Source: Micrococcales bacterium
GTDB taxonomy: Bacteria; Actinomycetota; Actinomycetes; Actinomycetales; Dermatophilaceae
Length of the DNA: 6,428 bases
Direction of reading: 5' to 3'
Assembly (NCBI GenBank): GCA_003157445.1
Contig: PMJN01000403.1
Location: forward strand, 1-6,428
Positions within the stretch are counted from its first letter, which is position 1; every line of letters begins with the position of its first letter. Positions 1-5,498 of the stretch are shown here, one piece after another. Made by a program: the position numbers and the translations under genes. The notes beneath the pieces are model-generated. The model was not told the origin of the DNA. It searched no databases and was given only the letters and a program-made list of their open reading frames with translations.

Positions 1-466
1 CAACCACAGCCCCCTGCTGTCACTCATCGCGCAGGTCCGCGAGGCTACCGATGTGCCCCTGGTCGGAGCTGGCGGAGTCATGACCGGACATGGCGCCGCC
101 GCAGTGTTGGGAGCGGGCGCCATCGCCGTCCAGCTGGGTACCGCGTTGCTCTGCACACAGGAGGCGGGGACCACTGCCCCACACCGGCAAGCGCTGCTGG
201 ACGGGCGCTACCCCGATACGATCCTCACGCGGGCCTACAGCGGACGCTTTGCCCGAGGGTTGGCGAACAGATTCGCACTCGACCACGATGGGCAGGCCCC
301 GCAGGCATACCCGGAGGTGCACCACCTCACCCGCCCGCTTCGCGCCCAATCCATCCAGGCCGGCGACACCAGCGTGCCTAACCTCTGGGCCGGCACTGGC
401 TGGCGCCAGCTGACCGACGAGCCGGCCGCCACGATCGTCCGCCGCATCGCCGACGAAGCTTCGTGA
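1..466 (+). CDS. Nitronate monooxygenase (2-nitropropane dioxygenase family), C-terminal part
   Basis: FMN-dependent TIM-barrel enzyme that oxidises alkyl nitronates to carbonyl compounds and nitrite; cytoplasmic. The reading frame is open from base 2, so the 5' end is outside the window and 154 residues are visible of a family length near 330-370. The visible part starts with VPLVGAGGVMTG and then GAIAVQLGTALL, the two glycine-rich segments that hold the FMN phosphate in this family. It continues to the typical tail with HHLTRPLRA and NLWAGTGWRQL, and stops at TGA 464-466. The catalytic histidine region lies upstream of the window and cannot be checked. Family assignment is firm; the physiological substrate is not known, and some members act in fatty-acid or propionate-3-nitronate detoxification. 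A hairpin 32 bp downstream may end the transcript. Confidence 0.9.
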   Translation, partial: NHSPLLSLIAQVREATDVPLVGAGGVMTGHGAAAVLGAGAIAVQLGTALLCTQEAGTTAPHRQALLDGRYPDTILTRAYSGRFARGLANRFALDHDGQAPQAYPEVHHLTRPLRAQSIQAGDTSVPNLWAGTGWRQLTDEPAATIVRRIADEAS

Positions 467-497
467 GCCGACTCTGGACTTCTGACCATCCCGGTAA

Positions 498-512
498 CCG
501 ATCCGTGATCGG
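498..512. repeat. Short perfect inverted repeat downstream of nitronate monooxygenase
   Basis: CCGATC-CGT-GATCGG is a perfect 6-bp stem with a 3-base loop, 31 bp after the stop codon. No T-run follows. It could act as a weak terminator of the kind without a U-tract often predicted in actinobacteria, or as a protein-binding palindrome. The sequence alone does not decide. Confidence 0.4.
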
Positions 513-581
513 GGCAGGGAGTCCCGGGCCCATGCGTAGGGCGAGGCCACCCTCAACTACTCGGTCTGACACGATCACCTC

Positions 582-983
582 GTGCGCGAGACTGAGGTTG
601 GTGTCGCCGCTGCGTGTTTGCTCGGCGTCGTGGCTCTGTTCCAGTTCGCGCTGGCCGCTGGAGCACCGTGGGGCGCAGCCGCATACGGGGGCCGGGCTGT
701 GCGGGATGACGGTCGGCTGCCGACCGGCTATCGGGTTGCCAGCGCCGGCACTGCGGTCGTTCTTACAGGGGCCCTTTGGTTGGTACTTGCCGCCGGTGCG
801 GTTATCAGCGCGGCACCGCTGTCAGCGAACCTTCTTGGCGTCGGGGCTTGGGTCCTCGTCGGGCTGTTTGCGCTCAATACGGCGGGCAACCTCGCCGGGC
901 GGCATCCCGTAGAACGCTGGGGCGCGGGTGGCATTACTGCCGCGCTCACCATCTTGTGCGCATGGATCGCCGCTACGCGCTGA
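582..983 (+). CDS. Small four-helix membrane protein of unknown function
   Basis: 133 residues, almost wholly hydrophobic. Membrane segments are expected near residues 6-26, 52-76, 84-104 and 114-131. After helix 1 comes GAPWGAAAYGGR, and after helix 3 NTAGNLAGRHPVERW. Both patterns are familiar from an uncharacterised four-helix family found in many actinobacteria, where a G-A-P-W-G loop follows the first helix and an N-T-x-G-N motif ends the third. No catalytic or metal-binding residues stand out. The GTG at 582 is the first possible start after the in-frame TGA at 567-569. No Shine-Dalgarno precedes it, but the hexamer CACGAT occupies -12 to -7, so a leaderless mRNA with a weak -10 is possible. 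The gene lies 115 bp after the nitronate monooxygenase on the same strand, and its end faces the ABM gene 67 bp away with no clear terminator between them. Function unknown. Confidence 0.75.
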   Translation: MRETEVGVAAACLLGVVALFQFALAAGAPWGAAAYGGRAVRDDGRLPTGYRVASAGTAVVLTGALWLVLAAGAVISAAPLSANLLGVGAWVLVGLFALNTAGNLAGRHPVERWGAGGITAALTILCAWIAATR

Positions 984-1050
984 AGGCCTCACGCAGCACT
1001 GTCGACCAACCTCTGTCATTAGCCATTCGAGGTGTCACAAGCGGATCCCG

Positions 1051-1386
1051 TTACGAACCTAGAGCGACCTGTTGGTTGAGGTCCTCAAGTGAAGTTACTT
1101 CGAAGTGCTCGACCCGCTCGTCCCATCGCAGGAAGTACTGTTCATCATTCTCGTAGAGCACCGCGCGGGTGTAGCCCTCCCCTGCGAACTCGCGGATGGC
1201 ATCCATCGAGCGCCACAGCGTCGTGAGCTCGAAGAGTGTCTCCTCGACATCGTCGCATCGAAGGAGGAGCGCACCTTCGTTGCCCGGCGTGCGGAGTGCG
1301 TCTCCTGATCCGGTGGCGCGAAGATACGGACCTACGGCGTCTGCTTGTTCGCGGCTGGCCCAGACCCGCCATCTTCGTGCGATCAC
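1051..1386 (-). CDS. Antibiotic biosynthesis monooxygenase (ABM)-like domain protein
   Basis: 111 residues that fit one ferredoxin-like ABM fold: N-terminal strand MIARRWRVWA, helix 11-24 ending YLRATG, strand GALLLRC (38-44), strand FELTTLW (52-58), helix MDAIREFAG (61-69), the A-V-L-Y turn near 75-78, and a final strand with VEHFEV (92-97). Such small proteins are usually dimers; some are cofactor-free oxygenases or heme-linked, but many have no known reaction, and no catalytic residue can be assigned here. The start is GTG at 1384-1386: the in-frame TAG at 1396-1398 excludes a longer form. A TAGCAT hexamer at -12 to -7 suggests a leaderless mRNA. An AGGGAGG stretch lies further up, about 14 bases from the start, which is far for ribosome binding. 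The gene is convergent with the four-helix membrane protein. Confidence 0.8.
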   Translation of the reverse strand: MIARRWRVWASREQADAVGPYLRATGSGDALRTPGNEGALLLRCDDVEETLFELTTLWRSMDAIREFAGEGYTRAVLYENDEQYFLRWDERVEHFEVTSLEDLNQQVALGS

Positions 1387-1392
1387 GAGACG

Positions 1393-1398
1393 ATGCTA
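1393..1398 (-). promoter_or_regulatory. Candidate leaderless -10 element of the ABM gene
   Basis: TAGCAT (minus strand) fits TANNNT and ends 6 bases before the GTG start, putting a predicted transcription start on the G of GTG. No clear -35 was seen. Leaderless mRNAs with this spacing are common in mycobacteria and related actinomycetes. Confidence 0.5.
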
Positions 1399-1471
1399 AC
1401 GACCCTCCCTGATCCGCCCCGCCGACGACCCGCGGCAGCGTGACGTCCCACCTCCCCAGGGCAGTCACTAG

Positions 1472-1606
1472 TGCCCGGTTGACGATCCCCAAAAGAATAC
1501 GCAGGACATCGTTACCCAGGAGTTCGGTAGCGCCACTGTTGATCATGAATCGGTCGCCTTGGTACTCGCCAACGTGCAGTCCCAGGTCAACACCCTGTTG
1601 AAGTAA
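1472..1606 (+). pseudogene. Orphan C-terminal coding fragment, possibly of an extracellular solute-binding protein
   Basis: Between the ABM and Ddn-like genes (327 bp without an intact gene), the plus strand holds 44 open codons ending at TAA 1604-1606 and limited upstream by TAG 1469-1471. There is no plausible start. Third positions are G/C in 32 of 44 codons, as in the real genes here. The peptide ends ALVLANVQSQVNTLLK after an acidic helical stretch with QDIVTQEFGSATVDHESV. A terminal helix of the form A-L-x-x-A-x-x-x-V-N-x-L-L is what the last residues of ABC-transporter sugar-binding proteins usually look like, so I infer the tail of such a gene whose front has been lost. An antisense open frame also crosses this stretch, but its third positions are less G/C-rich. 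Family call is tentative. Confidence 0.3.
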
Positions 1607-1713
1607 CGCGGCCTGGCGGGCTCGGGGTTGCAGGACCCCGGGCCAGCCAACACCTCCGACCCTGTCCAGCCAGAACCGAAACGTGAGCGATGACTTCTTT
1701 GTCTGATACGGGG

Positions 1714-2142
1714 TCAGGAAGTCGGGGTGAGAAGGGCCAGAGGGATCTCGCGCGTGATGGTTTGTAGGTACTTGGCGAAGAACGGTGCTCGGGCGATCAG
1801 TTGCCCCATGAGGACCCTGCGCTCCTCGGGTCCGGCGATCGATATCGTGACGTTGAACCGTTGCGATCCCACCTCGATCCCGGCGCGGTCGGCGCGCCGC
1901 AGGTTCCGAAACCATTGCGGCTCCGACGGGGCCCCAGCAGCCGATCCGGCGACCACGAAGCGGCCCCGGTCTTCGAAGTACGACAGGGGTGTCGTGTGGG
2001 CGACCCCGCTCTGCCGACCGGCGACCGTCAACAACAGCACCGGGACTCCTTGCACCTGCCCCAACAGCCGGCCACCGGAAGCTCGGTAAATCAGGACGTT
2101 CAGCGCAGCGGCGGCATGCATCAACCGGCTCTGGACAGTCAT
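1714..2142 (-). CDS. Ddn-like nitroreductase family deazaflavin (F420)-dependent oxidoreductase
   Basis: 142 residues forming one split beta-barrel of the F420H2-dependent quinone/nitroreductase family (Ddn and relatives). In order: an N-terminal amphipathic helix (residues 5-27), the cofactor-site motif LLTVAGRQSG (37-46), then TTPLSYFED (50-58), FVVAGSAAG (62-70), EPQWFRNL (74-81) and the closing region AKYLQTITREIPLALLTP. These match the family's T-x-G-R-x-S-G, P-L-x-Y, G-S-x-x-G, P-x-W-x-x-N-L and final T-R-x-I-P-x-x-x-L patterns and normal length. Members use reduced F420 to reduce quinones, nitro compounds or other hydrophobic substrates, often at the membrane face; the substrate here is unknown. 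An upstream in-frame GTG at 2179-2181 would add 13 residues, but ATG 2140-2142 is preferred because GAGAGG sits 6 bases before it. Two palindromes lie 110-190 bp upstream and may regulate it. Confidence 0.88.
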   Translation of the reverse strand: MTVQSRLMHAAAALNVLIYRASGGRLLGQVQGVPVLLLTVAGRQSGVAHTTPLSYFEDRGRFVVAGSAAGAPSEPQWFRNLRRADRAGIEVGSQRFNVTISIAGPEERRVLMGQLIARAPFFAKYLQTITREIPLALLTPTS

Positions 2143-2148
2143 ATCGAA

Positions 2149-2154
2149 CCTCTC
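2149..2154 (-). promoter_or_regulatory. Ribosome binding site that fixes the Ddn-like start
   Basis: GAGAGG (minus strand) lies 6 bases before ATG 2140-2142 and inside the longer GTG-initiated frame. It favours the shorter, 142-residue protein. Confidence 0.6.
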
Positions 2155-2252
2155 ACCCTCAATGTCCTCGGAATTCGTCACCCGGGGCGCGATGGCGAGC
2201 CTGCGCGACGAGGTGGTCCCATTGTGGGCGTAACTGATGAACAGATGGCCGG

Positions 2253-2276
2253 GGATCGGTGAACGGACACCGATCC
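2253..2276. repeat. Perfect 9-bp inverted repeat, possible operator
   Basis: GGATCGGTG, six bases AACGGA, CACCGATCC: two perfect 9-base arms. It lies between the Ddn-like gene and the 112-aa orphan gene, about 110 bp upstream of the Ddn-like ATG. Dimeric regulators such as TetR types bind sites of this size, but no regulator gene is adjacent. It could instead form a hairpin that ends the transcript of the 112-aa gene, whose stop is 107 bp upstream on the same strand. No T-run follows on either strand. Confidence 0.5.
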
Positions 2277-2309
2277 GCCTACGAACACCGCGATTGGGTT
2301 CCGATGTAT

Positions 2310-2331
2310 CCGGTCATCGTTCGGTGATCGG
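2310..2331. repeat. Imperfect 10-bp inverted repeat near the first palindrome
   Basis: CCGGTCATCG, TT, CGGTGATCGG: 8 of 10 arm positions pair. The right side carries the bases TCGGTGA (2321-2327) that also occur in the palindrome at 2253-2276, 65 bp away, which makes a pair of related binding sites possible. The chance of coincidence is not small in G/C-rich DNA. Confidence 0.35.
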
Positions 2332-2383
2332 GACGGCAAACGGTCGAGAAACACGTCCTCAATTGCCGGATTGAGCACGTTCG

Positions 2384-2722
2384 TCAATGAGGAAGGTTTT
2401 CGTCGTTGACGTAGTAGACGCGGTCCAGGTCCTCCCGCTGCTCAGCCACTACCGAATACCGCCTCAGGTCGCGCAACAGAGCCTCAGACTGAACTGGCTC
2501 GGCCTCAGCAGGGTCGTTCTGCTGCCAGGGGCCAACGAAGACCCTGATGTGACCCGATCGGAAGAGGTTGACGAGCGTTTCTGACAGAGCACTGAGGCGT
2601 TCGCTCTCGTCTGCTGAGGAACCGCTGCCCTCGCCCCGACAGGCGTCCGCAATCTCCCAAAGTGGAATCAAGTCCTCTAGAAGGAGGTCGAGGATTACCT
2701 GACGCATCTCCGTGTCTGACAC
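2384..2722 (-). CDS. Hypothetical protein, 112 aa, uncharacterised small acidic family
   Basis: I do not recognise a named family. The protein is soluble, with no signal peptide or membrane helix. The N-terminal half (residues 6-29, DLLLEDLIPLWEIADACR, and 41-57, SALSETLVNLFRSG) looks like two or three helices leading into a strand IRVFVGPW (59-66), an arrangement seen in small winged-helix-like folds. An acidic linker follows, then helix SEALLRDLRRYS (79-90) and a final strand RVYYVNDENL (101-110). Similar G-x-W plus terminal V-Y-Y-V-N patterns occur, to my memory, in unnamed actinobacterial proteins. Start GTG 2720-2722 is preceded by a weak TGAGAG 9 bases away; an internal ATG at residue 6 is possible. 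It lies 79 bp downstream of the 89-aa orphan gene on the same strand, and the two share an upstream repeat. A role as immunity or antitoxin protein is only a guess. Confidence 0.65.
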   Translation of the reverse strand: MSDTEMRQVILDLLLEDLIPLWEIADACRGEGSGSSADESERLSALSETLVNLFRSGHIRVFVGPWQQNDPAEAEPVQSEALLRDLRRYSVVAEQREDLDRVYYVNDENLPH

Positions 2723-2752
2723 CGTTCGATGCTCTCACTCAACGTCCAGATC

Positions 2753-2774
2753 TGTCGCTGTCGTGTTCATTCCC
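2753..2774 (-). repeat. 22-bp direct repeat, copy 1 (upstream of the 112-aa gene)
   Basis: On the minus strand this copy begins GGGAATGAACACGACAGCG and ends 30 bases before the GTG at 2722. It matches the copy at 3114-3135 at 19 of 22 bases, and all three differences are transitions. Confidence 0.6.
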
Positions 2775-2801
2775 ACTGGCGGATACTCCGAGCTGGTGGC
2801 G

Positions 2802-3071
2802 TCAGTCGCCGTCCTTGGTCAGCCTTCGTCTGCCTTCTTCAACGAACTGCTCGACTAGTGCGAACGGCAACGGGTCAGCCAAGAAAGCCCTGAAGGTGAA
2901 AAGCTCCGTCGTATCGTCTTGAAAAGCCTCAAGGACGAGCCCTCGTCCAGGCGCTGGCCCGACATCTTCTAGTTCTAGGCCCAGCCCGTCGCGTGTCGCG
3001 ACATCGCTTGCGAGCGTGGCCGCGTAATGGCGCCCGCCGAAGAACCATCGATCACGCGACTCACTGATCAT
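2802..3071 (-). CDS. Hypothetical protein, 89 aa, uncharacterised
   Basis: No named family recognised. It is a short soluble alpha/beta protein: RWFFGGRHYAATLASDV (8-24), then strand GLGLELEDV (29-37), strand RGLVLEAFQDD (43-53), strand LFTFRAFLAD (57-66) and a C-terminal helix FALVEQFVEEGRRRL (70-84). The Y-x-A-T-L-A-S-D-V segment, the V-L-E-x-F-x-D-D turn and the final amphipathic helix look like a conserved small domain, which supports a real gene. The start ATG 3069-3071 has only a distant GAGG before it. The stop TGA is 79 bp before the next orphan gene on the same strand, so the two may be cotranscribed. Codon third positions are G/C-rich as expected. Function unknown; a small immunity-type partner protein is one possibility, without direct support. 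Confidence 0.65.
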   Translation of the reverse strand: MISESRDRWFFGGRHYAATLASDVATRDGLGLELEDVGPAPGRGLVLEAFQDDTTELFTFRAFLADPLPFALVEQFVEEGRRRLTKDGD

Positions 3072-3113
3072 GGGGATGATCTTGCCTCAGGGTTCTCAAA
3101 GAACGCACTACTT

Positions 3114-3135
3114 TGCCGCTGTCGTGCTCGTTCCC
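3114..3135 (-). repeat. 22-bp direct repeat, copy 2 (upstream of the 89-aa gene)
   Basis: On the minus strand this copy begins GGGAACGAGCACGACAGCG and ends 42 bases before ATG 3071. The pairing with copy 1 extends, without gaps, to a CGTT placed 24 bases after GGGAAY in both copies. The frame G-N-E-H-D-S is kept, with only synonymous changes in those six codons. Confidence 0.6.
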
Positions 3136-3243
3136 GACGGCAGGGAGGTCTAGACCGGAAGCCCTCTCAGCTGGGATTTGCCTTGATCTCTGGACATGAC
3201 GAGGTGTGGAAGCAGCGGGCAATCGTGCCGAGGCAACCGTGTC

Positions 3244-3318
3244 TTAAACTTCGGCAATGAGCCGCTGGAGTCCTGAAGCCACTTCCCACGACAACGGGCG
3301 ACAAGACCCGCCGGGCTG
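3244..3318 (-). pseudogene. Possible remnant of a gene tail next to the CPBP-like gene
   Basis: Minus-strand codons between TAA 3319-3321 and TAA 3244-3246 give 24 residues ending SWEVASGLQRLIAEV, which resembles a natural C-terminal amphipathic helix. It has no start codon and is cut off six bases from the ATG of the divergent membrane protein gene. It could be the tail of a small gene truncated when the plus-strand gene arrived, or simple chance. The rest of this gap (3072-3324, 253 bp) shows only the copy 2 repeat. Confidence 0.2.
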
Positions 3319-3324
3319 TTAATC

Positions 3325-4239
3325 ATGTCCAACCACGTTGTAGGCGTCATCCTCATCTTCACCGGAGTCATGGGTGGATGCTTGTGGTGGTTCCTGAGAA
3401 ACGACGACAAGCGCATCGCACCTCGCCCGCTCCTGGGGCTCTTTGCCTTTGTTGTCTACCTAGCCATCGTCTTCGGGGCGGAACTGGGTTCATTGGTGGT
3501 GCCCATCGGCCGCGACACCATCCAGAGCTGGTGGGGGCACGGCCTCTTCCTGGTGATGCTCGGCTTGGGAGCGGTATTCCTGGTCCTCTTCACCAGCTAT
3601 GTCGGCTGGTGGCGTCCAGTGATGCGGGAAGAGCCTCGAACAGCCCCCAGATGGACGATGGCCGTGACCGCGCTCTACCTGGTCGCGGGGCTCGCCGTCG
3701 CCGCCAGGCCTGGCGTGCCCACACTGGGTGCGTTACAGACCTTCTGGCTCGGCTTCTTCTCTGTTCTCTTCGGCTTCTCCTTCGTGATCCTGTACCAAGG
3801 CCTGCTGCTCGTCGCGTTTCGCGCCTCGATGCCCGAGGTCGGTGTCTGGTTCCTCACGTCCTTGATGTTCGCCTTCCTGGGAATGATCTTCGCGTTCATT
3901 TTGGGCGGCCAAACGTTCTTGGGATATGCCGAGACGATCGGTGTGTGGTTCCTTTTGGGCACTTCTTTGTATGTGGTAAGGATGGCCCAGGGTTCTCTCG
4001 TCCCGGCTATGTTGGTCTGCGTGCTGTGGGACTTCGCCCTGCGGACCGGAGGCGCCGTGGCCACAGACCGGGTTATTCGTCGATCCGACTGGTCCGTCGA
4101 TGGATTGTCGCCAGTTGAGGGACTCACCTTCTGGCTCATGCTGATCGTCACAGTCGTCGCCGCCTGGCGGATCATCCTGGCCAAGAATGCAGCCACCGCT
4201 GCTAAGCCTCTACCCCTTCAAAGGACCTCCGAGAAGTAA
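3325..4239 (+). CDS. CPBP (CAAX-protease/bacteriocin-processing)-like membrane protein with catalytic residues replaced
   Basis: 304 residues with eight or nine membrane segments (about 4-24, 36-60, 71-95, 112-128, 138-165, 173-195, 204-221, 224-240, 267-285). The second half follows the order of the CPBP/ABI domain. FVILYQGLLLVAFR (153-166) aligns with the usual E-E-x-x-F-R-G-x-L-x-x-x-L-R; FAFLG (182-186) with F-x-x-x-H; and GSLVPAMLVCVLWDF (223-237) with G-S-L-x-P-A-x-x-x-H-x-L-x-D/N. In this alignment the two glutamates are F153 and V154, the arginine is Q158, and the two histidines are G186 and C232. Intact CPBP proteins are membrane endopeptidases that modify prenylated proteins or give bacteriocin immunity; this one is therefore probably not a protease and may bind or scaffold. 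ATG 3325 is the only start after the in-frame TGA 3274-3276. No clear Shine-Dalgarno was seen. Divergent from the orphan genes. Confidence 0.75.
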   Translation: MSNHVVGVILIFTGVMGGCLWWFLRNDDKRIAPRPLLGLFAFVVYLAIVFGAELGSLVVPIGRDTIQSWWGHGLFLVMLGLGAVFLVLFTSYVGWWRPVMREEPRTAPRWTMAVTALYLVAGLAVAARPGVPTLGALQTFWLGFFSVLFGFSFVILYQGLLLVAFRASMPEVGVWFLTSLMFAFLGMIFAFILGGQTFLGYAETIGVWFLLGTSLYVVRMAQGSLVPAMLVCVLWDFALRTGGAVATDRVIRRSDWSVDGLSPVEGLTFWLMLIVTVVAAWRIILAKNAATAAKPLPLQRTSEK

Positions 4240-4508
4240 GCAGCGTTGACAGACACCAGAACTCTGCAAATAGGCGCGGGTCGGTCAGTCATGTCCTTGT
4301 CTTGCAACGGTTTTCGCGTCTCGCCGATGCTGGAGGTGCAGCGGCACGTGAGAACAACCCAGTGAGCTTAGGCGGTGCAATCCTTGCACGCGGCTTGCCT
4401 TCACACCTCGACATGACAACCTGCAAGCCGTTGACCTGTAGCGATACGAACCGGCTCGGCCAGAATGACGGTGTCCGCGGCCTGCTCCGATTGCGTGAAT
4501 GTTCTCAC

Positions 4509-4530
4509 CGTGCCCAGAGTTCTGGACACG
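4509..4530. repeat. Hairpin-forming inverted repeat next to a C8 tract
   Basis: Eight of nine arm positions pair around a four-base AGTT loop. The C8 homopolymer 4531-4538 follows directly. No T-run is present on either side, so ordinary intrinsic termination is unlikely. It lies about 190 bp upstream of the TIGR03086-type gene. Confidence 0.4.
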
Positions 4531-4704
4531 CCCCCCCCGCGGGCTTGCGAACATCCGCTCATCAGCCGCTGGTCGCGCGTTCGATCGTGCCGCGATGGCG
4601 CGCATCCTTGTTCGATGAGCCATCGTCGACTGGGACGGGCCCGTGCAACGGTTTGCGCCGAAACGGGATGCCGCGACGGCCTCTCGGATGTCGGCGGGCG
4701 TTGC

Positions 4705-4710
4705 TAGCCT
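4705..4710 (+). promoter_or_regulatory. Candidate leaderless -10 element of the TIGR03086-type gene
   Basis: TAGCCT fits TANNNT and occupies exactly -12 to -7 relative to the A of ATG 4717-4719. No Shine-Dalgarno is present, so translation from a leaderless mRNA is the natural reading. The -35 region is not clear. Confidence 0.55.
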
Positions 4711-4716
4711 CCTGAC

Positions 4717-5313
4717 ATGACGGATCTCATTCAGTGCCATCGCAGCGTGATGGAATCCAGCGTCGCGATCGTCGGCCAGGTGACAACCCTGGATCTCGAG
4801 CGGCCCACGCCGTGCATTGCCTGGACGCTTCGGCAACTGCTGGCACACATGATCGGACAGAACTACGGATTCGCGGCGGCTGCGGACGGCAATGGTCATG
4901 ACAGGGCCGTCTTCGCTGATCGACCGGTCAGTGACCAGCCAGCCGCCGACTACGCGACCTCAGCGCGAAGGGTGATCGAGGCGTTCGGGGTACCCGACCT
5001 GATAGAGGGCAGCATGTATCTACCCGAGGTGCGCGGCGGCATGACTCTGCCTGCGCCGGTCGCGATCGGATTCCACCTCGTGGACTACGTGGCACACCAC
5101 TGGGACGTCGCGACGACCCTCGGCATTGCGGTCGACTTCGACGATGAGGCCCTGCAGCTCGCGCTAACGGCCGTTGAGGCCATCCCTGCCGGATCGCAAA
5201 CCCTCGAGGATCAGACTCCGTTCCGGCCGAGGGTCCCCACCACGAGTTCCTCGATGCTCGATCGAATCATCGCGACTCTGGGCCGCTCGCCAGACTGGAT
5301 ACCTCCGACGTGA
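4717..5313 (+). CDS. TIGR03086 family metal-binding protein (mycothiol maleylpyruvate isomerase-like, DinB fold)
   Basis: 198 residues, the usual length. The DinB-like four-helix bundle shows PTPCIAWTLRQLLAHMIGQN (30-49), matching the family's C-x-x-W-x-x-x-x-L-x-x-H pattern, and FHLVDYVAHHWDVATTLG (119-136), matching H-x-x-D-x-x-x-H-x-W-D-x-A. By comparison with mycothiol-dependent maleylpyruvate isomerase, the divalent metal would be held by H44, D123 and H127; this assignment is inferred. Members are cytoplasmic and are thought to act in mycothiol-dependent or related thiol-transfer reactions, but most have no measured activity. The start ATG 4717 is supported by the -10 at -12 to -7. It stands alone, with whiB convergent 185 bp downstream; that gap holds only an imperfect hairpin near 5386-5401. 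Confidence 0.88.
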   Translation: MTDLIQCHRSVMESSVAIVGQVTTLDLERPTPCIAWTLRQLLAHMIGQNYGFAAAADGNGHDRAVFADRPVSDQPAADYATSARRVIEAFGVPDLIEGSMYLPEVRGGMTLPAPVAIGFHLVDYVAHHWDVATTLGIAVDFDDEALQLALTAVEAIPAGSQTLEDQTPFRPRVPTTSSSMLDRIIATLGRSPDWIPPT

Positions 5314-5498
5314 AACGGGCTATTGGGGCGAGATGATCACTCGACCATGCGCCGAAGTGGCCATCGGATGCGCCGCAAGCCGATCCGCGTACGGGCACGC
5401 GCGGAGACCGTTCCGCTATCGGGGCGGTAGACGGTCAAACCAGATACGCTTGGAAGCTATGGCCTTCTGCCACCCCCGGATCAAGTCCAGCGAATCCG

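Larger units (their letters stand above)
4240..4716. other. 477-bp gap with no convincing gene
   Basis: Several frames stay open here, but none has gene-like codon use or a recognisable product. The most peptide-like is a 53-codon minus-strand frame (ATG 4560-4562, stop TGA 4401-4403) ending LAEPVRIATGQRLAGCHVEV; it has no good ribosome site. TTGACA at 4246-4251 is a perfect -35 hexamer, but no good -10 follows. A hairpin CGTG-c-CCAG-agtt-CTGG-a-CACG (4509-4530, one mismatch) is followed at once by eight C residues (4531-4538). The last 12 bases carry the promoter of the TIGR03086-type gene. Confidence 0.5.

Noticed and set aside
1145..1915. Long minus-strand open frame of 256 codons
   Set aside because: It runs in a different frame through the front of the ABM gene and the back of the Ddn-like gene, both of which match known families in their own frames. 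The protein is rich in R, G and P with no domain.
2723..2801. Integron-type attC site between the two orphan genes (GTTGAGT resembles GTTRRRY)
   Set aside because: No matching RYYYAAC partner or inverted-repeat layout of an attC site, and no integrase is visible.
3675..4196. Minus-strand open frame of 173 codons
   Set aside because: Antisense shadow of the CPBP-like membrane protein gene.
4246..4274. TTGACA as a promoter in the gap after the CPBP-like gene
   Set aside because: The bases 16-18 downstream (AAATAG/AATAGG) are a poor -10, and no gene start follows nearby.
4575..4600. tRNA T-arm-like stretch around GTTCGATC
   Set aside because: The flanking five bases do not pair as a T-stem, and no acceptor, D-arm or anticodon arm could be built.
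4285..4899. Minus-strand open frame of 204 codons
   Set aside because: It covers the 5' part of the TIGR03086-type gene antisense, and its composition (many R, H, C, S) is typical of a shadow frame.
5347..5430. Arginine-rich 27-codon plus-strand frame starting MRRSGHRMRRKPIR
   Set aside because: Too short, no ribosome site, and the composition is expected by chance in G/C-rich DNA.
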